Shown in pieces: positions 53,814 to 61,023 of a stretch of 64,000 nt of DNA. Position 1 is the first letter of the stretch. The number at the start of each line of letters is the position of its first letter. Position numbers and translations under genes: made by a program. The notes below the pieces were generated by a model that saw only the letters and a list, made by a program, of their open reading frames with translations, ran no database searches and had not been told where the DNA came from. The stretch spans positions 1 to 64,000 of the forward strand of contig JALZWO010000057.1 of the NCBI GenBank assembly GCA_023300375.1. The letters are read 5' to 3'. This stretch comes from Granulosicoccus sp. (GTDB taxonomy: Bacteria > Pseudomonadota > Gammaproteobacteria > Granulosicoccales > Granulosicoccaceae).

Positions 53814-55775
53814 ATGAGCGACACATCCCAAGAACAATCGCAAGCTGCTTCCGGCGAGAAAATGGTCTTCCAGGCCGAAGTCAATCAGCTACTCCAGCTG
53901 ATGATTCATTCGTTGTACAGCAACCAGGAAATTTTTCTGAGAGAGCTGATCTCAAATGGGTCAGATGCCTGCGACAAATTGCGATTTGAATCTATCGGTG
54001 ATGCTAGCTTGCTAGAGGGTGGTGCTGAACTGCAACTCACCGTCAGCGTTGACGAAGAGGCGAAGACATTAACAGTATCTGACAACGGTATTGGGATGGA
54101 TCGGGACGAGGTGATTGCTAACATCGGCACTATTGCCAAATCGGGTACCAAGCAATTTCTGGAAACATTGACTGGTGATCAGAAAACTGATGCCAAGCTT
54201 ATTGGGCAATTTGGAGTTGGGTTTTACTCGGCATTTGTTGTGGCGGATAAAGTGGTACTGACCACTCGAAAAGCAGGTGCGGCTGCCTCCACTGGTGTTC
54301 GTTGGGAGTCTGATGCTACTGGGGGTTACACACTCGGTGAAGTGGAACTTGCGACGCGCGGAACCCAGATCACGCTTCATCTGAAAGAAGAGTGTGGCGA
54401 ATTCCTGAGCTCTCATCGCTTGCGTGCTGTAATTAAGAAGTACTCTGATCACATTACTTTCCCGATCATGATGATGGGAGAGGTACCGTACACACCAGAG
54501 CCTGAAGAAGGTGAAGATCCGGTTGTGCCGGAACCTGCCAAGCTTGAGCAGGTCAACGATGCATCGGCACTCTGGACTCGATCAAAGTCAGATATCTCTG
54601 ACGAGGAATACAACAGCTTTTATAAGTCAGTTTGTGGAGACTTCGAAGACCCTCTGTTGTGGGCTCACAACCGTGTGGAGGGTAATCAGGAATACACCTC
54701 GTTGCTCTACATTCCCACCAAAGCTCCATTTGATTTGTACGACGGTAATCATCAACGAAATGGCATCAAGCTGTTCGTGCAACGTGTTTTCATCATGGAT
54801 GAAGCTGAAAAATTGATGCCGCGGTATTTGCGTTTTGTTCGAGGCCTTGTCGATAGCAATGATTTGCCATTGAACGTGTCACGCGAAATTCTGCAGAACA
54901 ATAAAACTATTGAGTCTATTCGCAGTGCCTCAGTGAAGCGTGTGCTTGGCATGCTTGAGAAGCTGGCAGACAAAGACGCAGAGAAGTACATGAGCTTCTG
55001 GAGCGAGTTTGGAGCTTGCCTCAAGGAGGCGCCCGGAGAAGATTTTGCAAACAAGGAACAGGTTGCAAAGCTGTTTAGGTTCGACTCTACGCACGGCGCG
55101 AAAGGTGAACTGACCAGCCTTGACGACTATATTGTCAGAATGAAGATGGGGCAAGACAAGCTGTACTTCATAACAGGCGAGAGCTACGCAGCGGCGAAGA
55201 ATAGCCCACACTTGGAAATGTTCAGAGAAAAAGGGATCGAGGTTCTGTTACTGCACGACCGAGTCGACGAATGGATGATGTCCTACCTCAATGAGTACGA
55301 TGGTAAATCCTTTGTCTCTATCGCCAAGGGCGATATGGATCTGAGTGGAATCGACGGTATTGAGCCTGAAACCGAAGAGCAGATTGCTGAGAAAAAACAA
55401 AAAGCAGACGCGGTTGCGCCAACCATTGAACGAATTAAAGTCGTGCTTAGCGAAGCCACCAGTGATGTCAAAGTTTCGACGCGATTGACCTCGTCGCCGG
55501 CTTGCGTTGTTATGGGTGAGAACGATATGGCCTTGCACATGCAGCAGTTACTTAAGCAGGCAGGGCACGATTTACCCAGCTCAAAGCCTGTGTTAGAAGT
55601 TAACCCAACGCACCCTATTCTTGATTTAATGGATAAAGAGCAGGACGACGAGCGTTTCAAGGATTGGTCACATTTGCTACTCGATCAGGCGTTGCTGGCT
55701 GATGGTGGGCAATTGGAGGACAGTGCAGGCTTTGTGAAACGCATGAACGATATGTTCATCGCTCTCAAGGCATAA
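53814..55775 (+). CDS. htpG: Chaperone protein HtpG (bacterial Hsp90)
   Basis: ATP-dependent dimeric chaperone of the Hsp90 family. From the ATG at 53814, preceded by an AGGAG ribosome site, it has 653 residues (E. coli 624). The N-terminal ATP domain shows ELISNGSDACDKL, DNGIGM and GQFGVGFYSAF; middle and C-terminal dimerisation domains follow. About 30 residues are extra, in part an acidic stretch with EEGEDPVVPEP at about residues 228-245 that is longer than in E. coli. It should be heat-induced from the sigma-32-like promoter. Confidence 0.97.
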   Translation: MSDTSQEQSQAASGEKMVFQAEVNQLLQLMIHSLYSNQEIFLRELISNGSDACDKLRFESIGDASLLEGGAELQLTVSVDEEAKTLTVSDNGIGMDRDEVIANIGTIAKSGTKQFLETLTGDQKTDAKLIGQFGVGFYSAFVVADKVVLTTRKAGAAASTGVRWESDATGGYTLGEVELATRGTQITLHLKEECGEFLSSHRLRAVIKKYSDHITFPIMMMGEVPYTPEPEEGEDPVVPEPAKLEQVNDASALWTRSKSDISDEEYNSFYKSVCGDFEDPLLWAHNRVEGNQEYTSLLYIPTKAPFDLYDGNHQRNGIKLFVQRVFIMDEAEKLMPRYLRFVRGLVDSNDLPLNVSREILQNNKTIESIRSASVKRVLGMLEKLADKDAEKYMSFWSEFGACLKEAPGEDFANKEQVAKLFRFDSTHGAKGELTSLDDYIVRMKMGQDKLYFITGESYAAAKNSPHLEMFREKGIEVLLLHDRVDEWMMSYLNEYDGKSFVSIAKGDMDLSGIDGIEPETEEQIAEKKQKADAVAPTIERIKVVLSEATSDVKVSTRLTSSPACVVMGENDMALHMQQLLKQAGHDLPSSKPVLEVNPTHPILDLMDKEQDDERFKDWSHLLLDQALLADGGQLEDSAGFVKRMNDMFIALKA

Positions 55776-55837
55776 CTGTTGCCAGTAATATTGGCACACG
55801 GCCGATGCACCTCATAGCACGGTTAGGTGTATCCAAC

Positions 55838-55861
55838 GGTTGGCGCTTTGCAGCGCTAACC
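55838..55861 (+). terminator. Hairpin after htpG
   Basis: GGTTGGCGCT (55838-55847) pairs with AGCGCTAACC (55852-55861), 10 bp with one G-U, around a TTGC loop. It stands 62 bases after the htpG stop. No T-run follows, so it may be a processing or stabilising hairpin. Confidence 0.45.
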
Positions 55862-55880
55862 GCTAGAATTAGCACGATCA

Positions 55881-55937
55881 GGCAGGAGTTAGGAGGTAGT
55901 CCGAGCACTCGGACCACCCCCTTGGGGGTTCCCTGTC
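55881..55937 (+). promoter_or_regulatory. Two-hairpin RNA structure before the cytochrome genes
   Basis: Two hairpins lie back to back: GTCCGA/TCGGAC (55899-55904 with 55909-55914) and ACCCC/GGGGT (55916-55920 with 55925-55929). Outside them GGCAGG (55881-55886) can pair with CCTGTC (55932-55937), closing a three-way junction. It ends 31 bases before the first cytochrome start and is followed by an AT-rich stretch. It could be a leader element or an htpG terminator. It is not a riboswitch I recognise. Confidence 0.4.
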
Positions 55938-55967
55938 CTTATTATTTATAATTAATCAGGGTATTCA

Positions 55968-56300
55968 ATGAACTGCATGCGAAGAAAACTCGCCGTATTG
56001 TCTCTAATGATATTGTCGGTTGCGACGACCGTGCAAGCCGATGGAGACGCGGCTGCGGGAGAGGCCAAGGCTCATACCTGCCTGGGATGTCATGGTGTAA
56101 AGCATTACGTCAACACCTACCCCTCTTATCATGTGCCACGTATAGCGGGCCAACATGAACAATACCTAGTGGCAGCTTTGGCGGCATACCGTGCCAAAAC
56201 ACGTTCTCATCCAACTATGCAAGCGAATGCTGCTTTGCTTAGTGACGAGGACATTGCAGATATCGCGGCCTGGTTCGCGCTACAAGGTGCATCAGACTGA
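55968..56300 (+). CDS. Exported monohaem cytochrome c, c4/c5-like (first of a pair)
   Basis: A 110-residue periplasmic cytochrome c. A signal peptide (about residues 1-23, VQADGD cleavage region) is followed by GDAAAGEAKAHTCLGCHG with haem-binding CLGCH and, later, a likely Met ligand in HPTMQ. The VPRIAGQHEQYL segment and the DEDIADIAAWF end are typical of cytochrome c4 domains. The last base of its stop is shared with the next start codon, so the two cytochromes are coupled. Partners are probably terminal oxidases or other respiratory enzymes; not shown here. Confidence 0.88.
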   Translation: MNCMRRKLAVLSLMILSVATTVQADGDAAAGEAKAHTCLGCHGVKHYVNTYPSYHVPRIAGQHEQYLVAALAAYRAKTRSHPTMQANAALLSDEDIADIAAWFALQGASD

Positions 56301-56632
56301 TGATCAAACGTAACCTTATTGCCGGATTACTGGTAGCTATTGCCCCTTTCGCATCCGTATCGGCAGGCGACGCTGCGGCAGGTGAGCAAAAGGCGGCAAC
56401 CTGCGCGGCTTGTCACGGGGCAGATGGTAATTCAGTTGCCGCTAGCAATCCTATACTTGCGGGTCAATACGCGAGTTACCTAGAATTTGCACTAAAAAGC
56501 TACCGCAACGGATCGCGTCAAAACGCCATCATGTCAGGCTTCGCGTCACAACTCTCTGACGAAGACATAGCGGATCTTGCGGCTTGGTTTTCATCGCAAA
56601 AGGGCGCATTGCGGACAGCCCCAAGACCCTGA
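56300..56632 (+). CDS. Exported monohaem cytochrome c, c4/c5-like (second of a pair)
   Basis: A 110-residue paralogue of the preceding gene: signal peptide to about residue 22 (SVSAGD), GDAAAGEQKAATCAACHG with haem site CAACH, likely Met ligand in NAIMSG, and an SDEDIADLAAWF end. The two mature proteins have the same start (GDAAAGE) and end motifs, so they look like the two halves of a dihaem cytochrome c4 kept as separate chains. The C-terminal tail is short and basic. Confidence 0.88.
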   Translation: MIKRNLIAGLLVAIAPFASVSAGDAAAGEQKAATCAACHGADGNSVAASNPILAGQYASYLEFALKSYRNGSRQNAIMSGFASQLSDEDIADLAAWFSSQKGALRTAPRP

Positions 56633-56671
56633 CGCGAAATCGGAGCTGCTCATCAGGATATACTCTGATGG

Positions 56672-56959
56672 TTAGCTCTTTGGTTTACCTGTTGTAGGCA
56701 GCACAGACAAGCGTTCTAGCTGAGTCTCGAGATCTCGAGGCATTTGTATATGAAACCCTTGGGTTGTCAGGTTTTCGACGACTTTTTCTGTGTCTTCTTG
56801 TCCCAGTTTGCGCGTCGGTGTAAGCTCCAGTGCCATGGCAAATTCTGCATCACCTAGTTGTTTCTTTACAGGATCTGGCAGGGCGTCGAGTCCATCCTCA
56901 AGGGCGAGGTAGACATAGAGCCCGTCTTTAATAGAACTTCTATAGATATAGCATTGCAT
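56672..56959 (-). CDS. YcgL domain protein
   Basis: A 95-residue protein of the YcgL family, found in Gammaproteobacteria. It begins with CYIYRSSIKDGLYVYLALEDG, followed by LPDPVKKQLGDAEFAMALELTP. The E. coli YcgL structure is known but its function is not. It is divergent from hslR over 26 bases, and convergent with the cytochrome pair. Confidence 0.88.
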   Translation of the reverse strand: MQCYIYRSSIKDGLYVYLALEDGLDALPDPVKKQLGDAEFAMALELTPTRKLGQEDTEKVVENLTTQGFHIQMPRDLETQLERLSVLPTTGKPKS

Positions 56960-56985
56960 AGGGTGATTTTGGAAGCTGGCAATTA

Positions 56986-57402
56986 ATGGTAGATAAAGTA
57001 CGTATAGACAAATGGCTGTGGGCCGCTCGTTTTTTCAAAACGCGCAGCATTGCCACTGAGGCGATTGCCAAGAATCACGTGCGCGTTGGCGGACAGCGAA
57101 TCAAAGCATCTAGGCTTGTGCTACTGGGTGACGAGATTACCATTGAAAAAGTACCTTATGAGTTTTGTGTGAAAGTGTTAGCTCTGAACGATCAAAGGCG
57201 TCCTGCGGTCGAAGCACAAAACATGTACGAAGAAACCGAAAAAAGTATTCATGCCCGAGAGACTCTTCGGGACAGATTGCGCAGCGATTCAATAGCCAGG
57301 GTGGGTTTGGCTGGAGAGGGGCGCCCATCGAAGAAACAAAGGCGACAGATCATCAGGTTTCAGAACCAGAATGACACCCCAGAGAAGGCGTCAGATGATT
57401 AG
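56986..57402 (+). CDS. hslR: Ribosome-associated heat shock protein Hsp15
   Basis: S4-domain RNA-binding protein that in E. coli binds free 50S subunits carrying a nascent chain and rescues stalled tRNA. The 138-residue sequence starts with RIDKWLWAARFFKTRSIATEA, the family's S4 motif, and has a basic tail rich in Lys and Arg. The short gap to ycgL leaves little space for promoters. It is followed by pcnB after 15 bases, so they may share a transcript. Confidence 0.92.
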   Translation: MVDKVRIDKWLWAARFFKTRSIATEAIAKNHVRVGGQRIKASRLVLLGDEITIEKVPYEFCVKVLALNDQRRPAVEAQNMYEETEKSIHARETLRDRLRSDSIARVGLAGEGRPSKKQRRQIIRFQNQNDTPEKASDD

Positions 57403-57417
57403 CGCACGGAGAACGGA

Positions 57418-58914
57418 TTGCTGAAGAACCTTAGTGGAATATCGAAAGCCGCCATGAAGAAGGGGCGATCGATACTGGCTGGAAAAAAAGCCACCAACAA
57501 ACATGTGAGCAAGCCACGCCAAGCTGTGCATGAACCATTGATAGTGCCGGCTAGCCAGCACAATGTGACGCGCAAGGATATAGGTCGTTCAGCGCTGAAA
57601 GTGCTCGACAAGTTGCACGAGGCCGGACATGCTGCTTATCTGGTAGGTGGTGGTGTCCGTGATGCACTCGTGGGACTCAAGCCTAAAGACTTTGATATAG
57701 CAACAGATGCAAGCCCGGAGACCTTACGAGCTTTGTTTCGCAATTCGCGCATCATCGGGCGTCGATTCCGTTTGGTGCATGTGGTATTCGGACGAGAAAT
57801 CATTGAAGTTGCCACATTTCGTGCGGCACACGATAAGGGTAAAGGTGGGGAGACAGGTGCAGCTGGCAGGATAGTAAGAGACAATGTATTCGGCTCTATA
57901 GAGGAAGATGCTTATCGCCGGGATTTTTCAGTTAACGCTCTTTATTACAACATCGCAGACGATTCGATTGTTGACTATGTAGGCGGATTGGCAGATCTTG
58001 AAGCGGGTGTGTTCAAGCTGATTGGTGATCCACTGACTCGCTGTTCTGAAGATCCAGTAAGAGTACTCAGAGCTGTGCGATTGGCTGCCAAACTTGAATT
58101 TGATATCGATCCCGAGACTCTTAAAGCTATGGGTGCCAAGGCGAGTGAGCTTGGTAAAACTCCGCCTCCGCGTCTGTTTGAAGAAGTGCTCAAGTTGTTC
58201 CAGGGAGGGTATGCATTGCGCAGCTTTCACTCTGTCAGGGAACATAATCTGATGCGATTTTTATTTCCACTGCTCGACAAACGCTTAAAGGCGGGAGCAC
58301 CGGAGCTTGTCACCATGCTCGATGCAGCGCTGAAGAATACGGACAAGCGAGTCGCTACCGGCAAGCCAATCACTCCTGCCTACCTGTTGGCGTTCATGCT
58401 CTGGCCTGACGTTGAAGAATATGCTCTGCATGACAGTAAATTAGGCATGCCAATTAACGAAGCTATCATGGCAGCCGCCGACTCTGTCTTGTCAACACAG
58501 CTGCGCGTAACGTCTATCCCAAGACGTTTCTCTGGTCCTATGAAAGAGATCTGGCAAATGCAGCCACGCCTTGAAAGGGTGAAGGGCGGCAAAGCGCTTA
58601 AGTTGATGGAGGATCGACGTTTTCGAGCCGCATACGACTTTCTATGCCTGCGTGCAAGCATTGACGATCGGCTTACCGCTTCTGCCAACTGGTGGACAAA
58701 GGTACAAACGCTACCTGAAGATGCTCGTGCGCAGGCTGCGGCAAATCGCCCTGTGGTGAATGATATTTGGCCCAGTGGCATCAGTGCAGACAATTTCAGT
58801 GACGACACAGGACACGCAGCGGCGCCTGATGCGACATCAGCTTCCAAGAAGAAAAAACGTCGCAGACGCAGACGAAAACCGAGTGGGGATAAAGGATCAA
58901 CGACACCCTCGTGA
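57418..58914 (+). CDS. pcnB: Poly(A) polymerase I
   Basis: Adds poly(A) tails that mark RNAs for decay. The 498-residue protein has the nucleotidyltransferase core (LVGGGVRDALVG, KPKDFDIATDA), the YRRDFSVNALYY motif and DPVRVLRAVR. The C-terminal tail is very basic, with KKKKRRRRRRK at about residues 479-489, for RNA binding. I start it at TTG 57418, with a GGAG site upstream; the next in-frame ATG is at 57454. E. coli pcnB is known to start at a rare AUU codon, so a weak start is notable. The stop overlaps folK by four bases, as in E. coli. Confidence 0.93.
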   Translation: MLKNLSGISKAAMKKGRSILAGKKATNKHVSKPRQAVHEPLIVPASQHNVTRKDIGRSALKVLDKLHEAGHAAYLVGGGVRDALVGLKPKDFDIATDASPETLRALFRNSRIIGRRFRLVHVVFGREIIEVATFRAAHDKGKGGETGAAGRIVRDNVFGSIEEDAYRRDFSVNALYYNIADDSIVDYVGGLADLEAGVFKLIGDPLTRCSEDPVRVLRAVRLAAKLEFDIDPETLKAMGAKASELGKTPPPRLFEEVLKLFQGGYALRSFHSVREHNLMRFLFPLLDKRLKAGAPELVTMLDAALKNTDKRVATGKPITPAYLLAFMLWPDVEEYALHDSKLGMPINEAIMAAADSVLSTQLRVTSIPRRFSGPMKEIWQMQPRLERVKGGKALKLMEDRRFRAAYDFLCLRASIDDRLTASANWWTKVQTLPEDARAQAAANRPVVNDIWPSGISADNFSDDTGHAAAPDATSASKKKKRRRRRRKPSGDKGSTTPS

Positions 58915-59429
58915 GTTTATCCACGTCACGCATCTGGGTGGCGCTAGGGAGCAACTTGGGGGATCGTGAAAGCCACCTATTGCAGGGTTTTCAGAACATA
59001 GTCGATCTGCCAAGTTGTTCGAATCTGGTGAGATCGTCCATTTATGAAACCTCACCTATGGGACCTTCAGAGCAACCTGATTATCTGAATGCTGTTTGCG
59101 CGTTTGATAGTCATCTTGAGCCGCTGGCCTTATTAAGTGAGTTAAAGCGCATTGAGCGTCAGCACGGACGTATTCAAGCAACACAACGCTGGAGCGCACG
59201 GCCACTGGATTTGGATATTCTTCTCTATGCCGAGCAGCTCATCAATGTTCCAGAATTAACCATCCCACATGTGGGTATTGCGCATCGATCCTTTGTGTTG
59301 TGGCCCATGGCCGAACTGGATGATCAATTGCAGATTCCCTCACTGGGAGCGGTTGCTGAACTGATGAAACACTGTGAACGCTATGGCATCAAGCGCTATT
59401 CATCTGGTGCTGGTTCGACATCAGCATAG
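58911..59429 (+). CDS. folK: 2-amino-4-hydroxy-6-hydroxymethyldihydropteridine diphosphokinase
   Basis: HPPK, which pyrophosphorylates the pterin in folate synthesis. The 172-residue protein has the N-terminal VALGSNLGDRE, the family signature RPLDLDILLY (Asp residues binding Mg-ATP) and the HVGIAHRSFVLWPMAEL end. It starts at GTG, overlapping pcnB by four bases. The pcnB-folK pair is widespread in Gammaproteobacteria. Confidence 0.95.
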   Translation: MSLSTSRIWVALGSNLGDRESHLLQGFQNIVDLPSCSNLVRSSIYETSPMGPSEQPDYLNAVCAFDSHLEPLALLSELKRIERQHGRIQATQRWSARPLDLDILLYAEQLINVPELTIPHVGIAHRSFVLWPMAELDDQLQIPSLGAVAELMKHCERYGIKRYSSGAGSTSA

Positions 59430-59524
59430 TCCGTGATTTGCTGCATTTTTCAGGACGACTCCAACGGTGCAGAGTCTTGGTCTTTTTCGTTGATATGTTG
59501 CGATAAGTTACTACACTCTACTAT

Positions 59525-60178
59525 ATGAAATATCAGCATATTGCCATTGAAGGTCCCATCGGTGTGGGTAAGACCACGCTTGCCAGAAAGCTTGCCACGC
59601 GATTCAAAGCGCAGCATCTGACCGATACCGAAACTCGCAATCCTTACCTGAAATCCTTTTACAAGGATCCTGAACAGAGTGCTCTGCGTACTCAGCTGCA
59701 TTTTCTGGTGTCTCGCGCGGAAACGTTAATGAACCCTGCAGTGGTCAATCCGGTGCAACCGATCGTGGCCGACTTTATGATCGACAAGGATCGTTTGTTC
59801 GCAGAGCTGACACTCGATCATACCGAGTGGTGGATGTACTCCCGTTTGTATGACACTCAGGTGGCGAATGTTCCTCGGCCCGATCTAGTGGTGTACCTAC
59901 AGGCTCCTCTAGAGCGTCTGATTGAGCGTATCGAGGGCAGAGGTGTTTCACATGAAAAACGTATAGACAACAATTACTTACAGCAGTTGAGTGCTCTGTA
60001 TGAGCGCTATTTTCATGATTACACTCGATCACCACTCCTCATCGTGAACACAGCCGACATTAATTTGGCGAATTCAGGGCAAGAGATTGATCGGCTGGCT
60101 TCGATGATTCAAACGTTGGAAGGTGGGCGTCATTATTTGAATCCTATGGCCCACAGTGAGGACTCCGACGCAGTCTGA
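59525..60178 (+). CDS. Deoxynucleoside kinase family protein
   Basis: A 217-residue kinase of the deoxynucleoside/deoxyguanosine kinase fold, which phosphorylates deoxynucleosides with ATP. P-loop GPIGVGKTT is at residues 10-18; the substrate Glu/Asp region is about ADFMIDKDRLFAE at residues 80-92; and a LID arginine segment ERIEGRGVSHEKR follows. Members often lie next to folK and panB in Gammaproteobacteria. The nucleoside it prefers is not known. Confidence 0.88.
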   Translation: MKYQHIAIEGPIGVGKTTLARKLATRFKAQHLTDTETRNPYLKSFYKDPEQSALRTQLHFLVSRAETLMNPAVVNPVQPIVADFMIDKDRLFAELTLDHTEWWMYSRLYDTQVANVPRPDLVVYLQAPLERLIERIEGRGVSHEKRIDNNYLQQLSALYERYFHDYTRSPLLIVNTADINLANSGQEIDRLASMIQTLEGGRHYLNPMAHSEDSDAV

Positions 60179-60292
60179 TGGACATCAATACTCGATTTTC
60201 ATTGTAAAGCTGAGTTAAAATAGTGTTTTCGGTTTGCAACTGGCTTCACATTAGGTGAAACTCTGCGCATCTTAGGGATCAGGCCTTATTTA

Positions 60293-61000
60293 ATGAGTGA
60301 AAACCAAAATCTGCGTATCGCGTTGTTAGAAGACAACGAAGAGCAAGCAGCCAAAGTCAGTCGATGGATCGAGAACAAGGGATATCACTGTGGCGTTTTC
60401 CATACGGCAGAGGATTTCCAGAGAGGTTTTCGTAAAAATAGCTACGATGTGGTCGTGCTTGACTGGATGCTACAAAACGGTAGTACTGGTATCGATGTGT
60501 TGCAATGGATTCGCAAAACACTGACTAGTGATGTTCCGGTTATATTCGCCACCTCACGACAGTCAGAAGAGGACATCGTGGAAGCTTTGCGGTCTGGAGC
60601 TGATGACTACCTGGCCAAGCCCGTAAGGCAGCATGAGCTGCTCGCTCGCCTGTACGCCTTGGCCCGACGAGCACAGCCAGAGGTCGAAATACTAAAATGC
60701 CCTCCTTATGTATTCGATACATCTAATCGGCAGGTTAAGGTTGACGAAGAAGTCATCAAGCTCACTGAAAAAGAATACGATTTGGCGTTATTCCTGTTTC
60801 GCAATAGAGGTCGCGTGCTGTCACGGCAGCATCTGTTGACATCAGTATGGGGCACATCGGCTGAACTTAATACACGAACGGTAGACACACATGCCAGCAG
60901 GCTTCGCAAGAAATTGAAACTGCTAGCTTCCGAGCGTTGGAAGCTGACGTCTATTTACCAGCACGGTTATCGCCTAGAAGAGCACACCAATCAAGAATAG
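60293..61000 (+). CDS. OmpR-family response regulator
   Basis: A 235-residue two-component regulator. The receiver domain has the acidic pair in LLEDNEE, the phosphoacceptor Asp57 in VVLDWML, a Thr/Ser in FATS and the Lys in DDYLAKPV. The C-terminal winged helix of OmpR type ends with RTVDTHASRLRKKL and GYRLEEHT. The sensor kinase gene follows after 23 bases, so the two form a pair. A target is not visible. Confidence 0.94.
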   Translation: MSENQNLRIALLEDNEEQAAKVSRWIENKGYHCGVFHTAEDFQRGFRKNSYDVVVLDWMLQNGSTGIDVLQWIRKTLTSDVPVIFATSRQSEEDIVEALRSGADDYLAKPVRQHELLARLYALARRAQPEVEILKCPPYVFDTSNRQVKVDEEVIKLTEKEYDLALFLFRNRGRVLSRQHLLTSVWGTSAELNTRTVDTHASRLRKKLKLLASERWKLTSIYQHGYRLEEHTNQE

Positions 61001-61023
61001 CCTGCTCGCATAGGCAACGCTAG

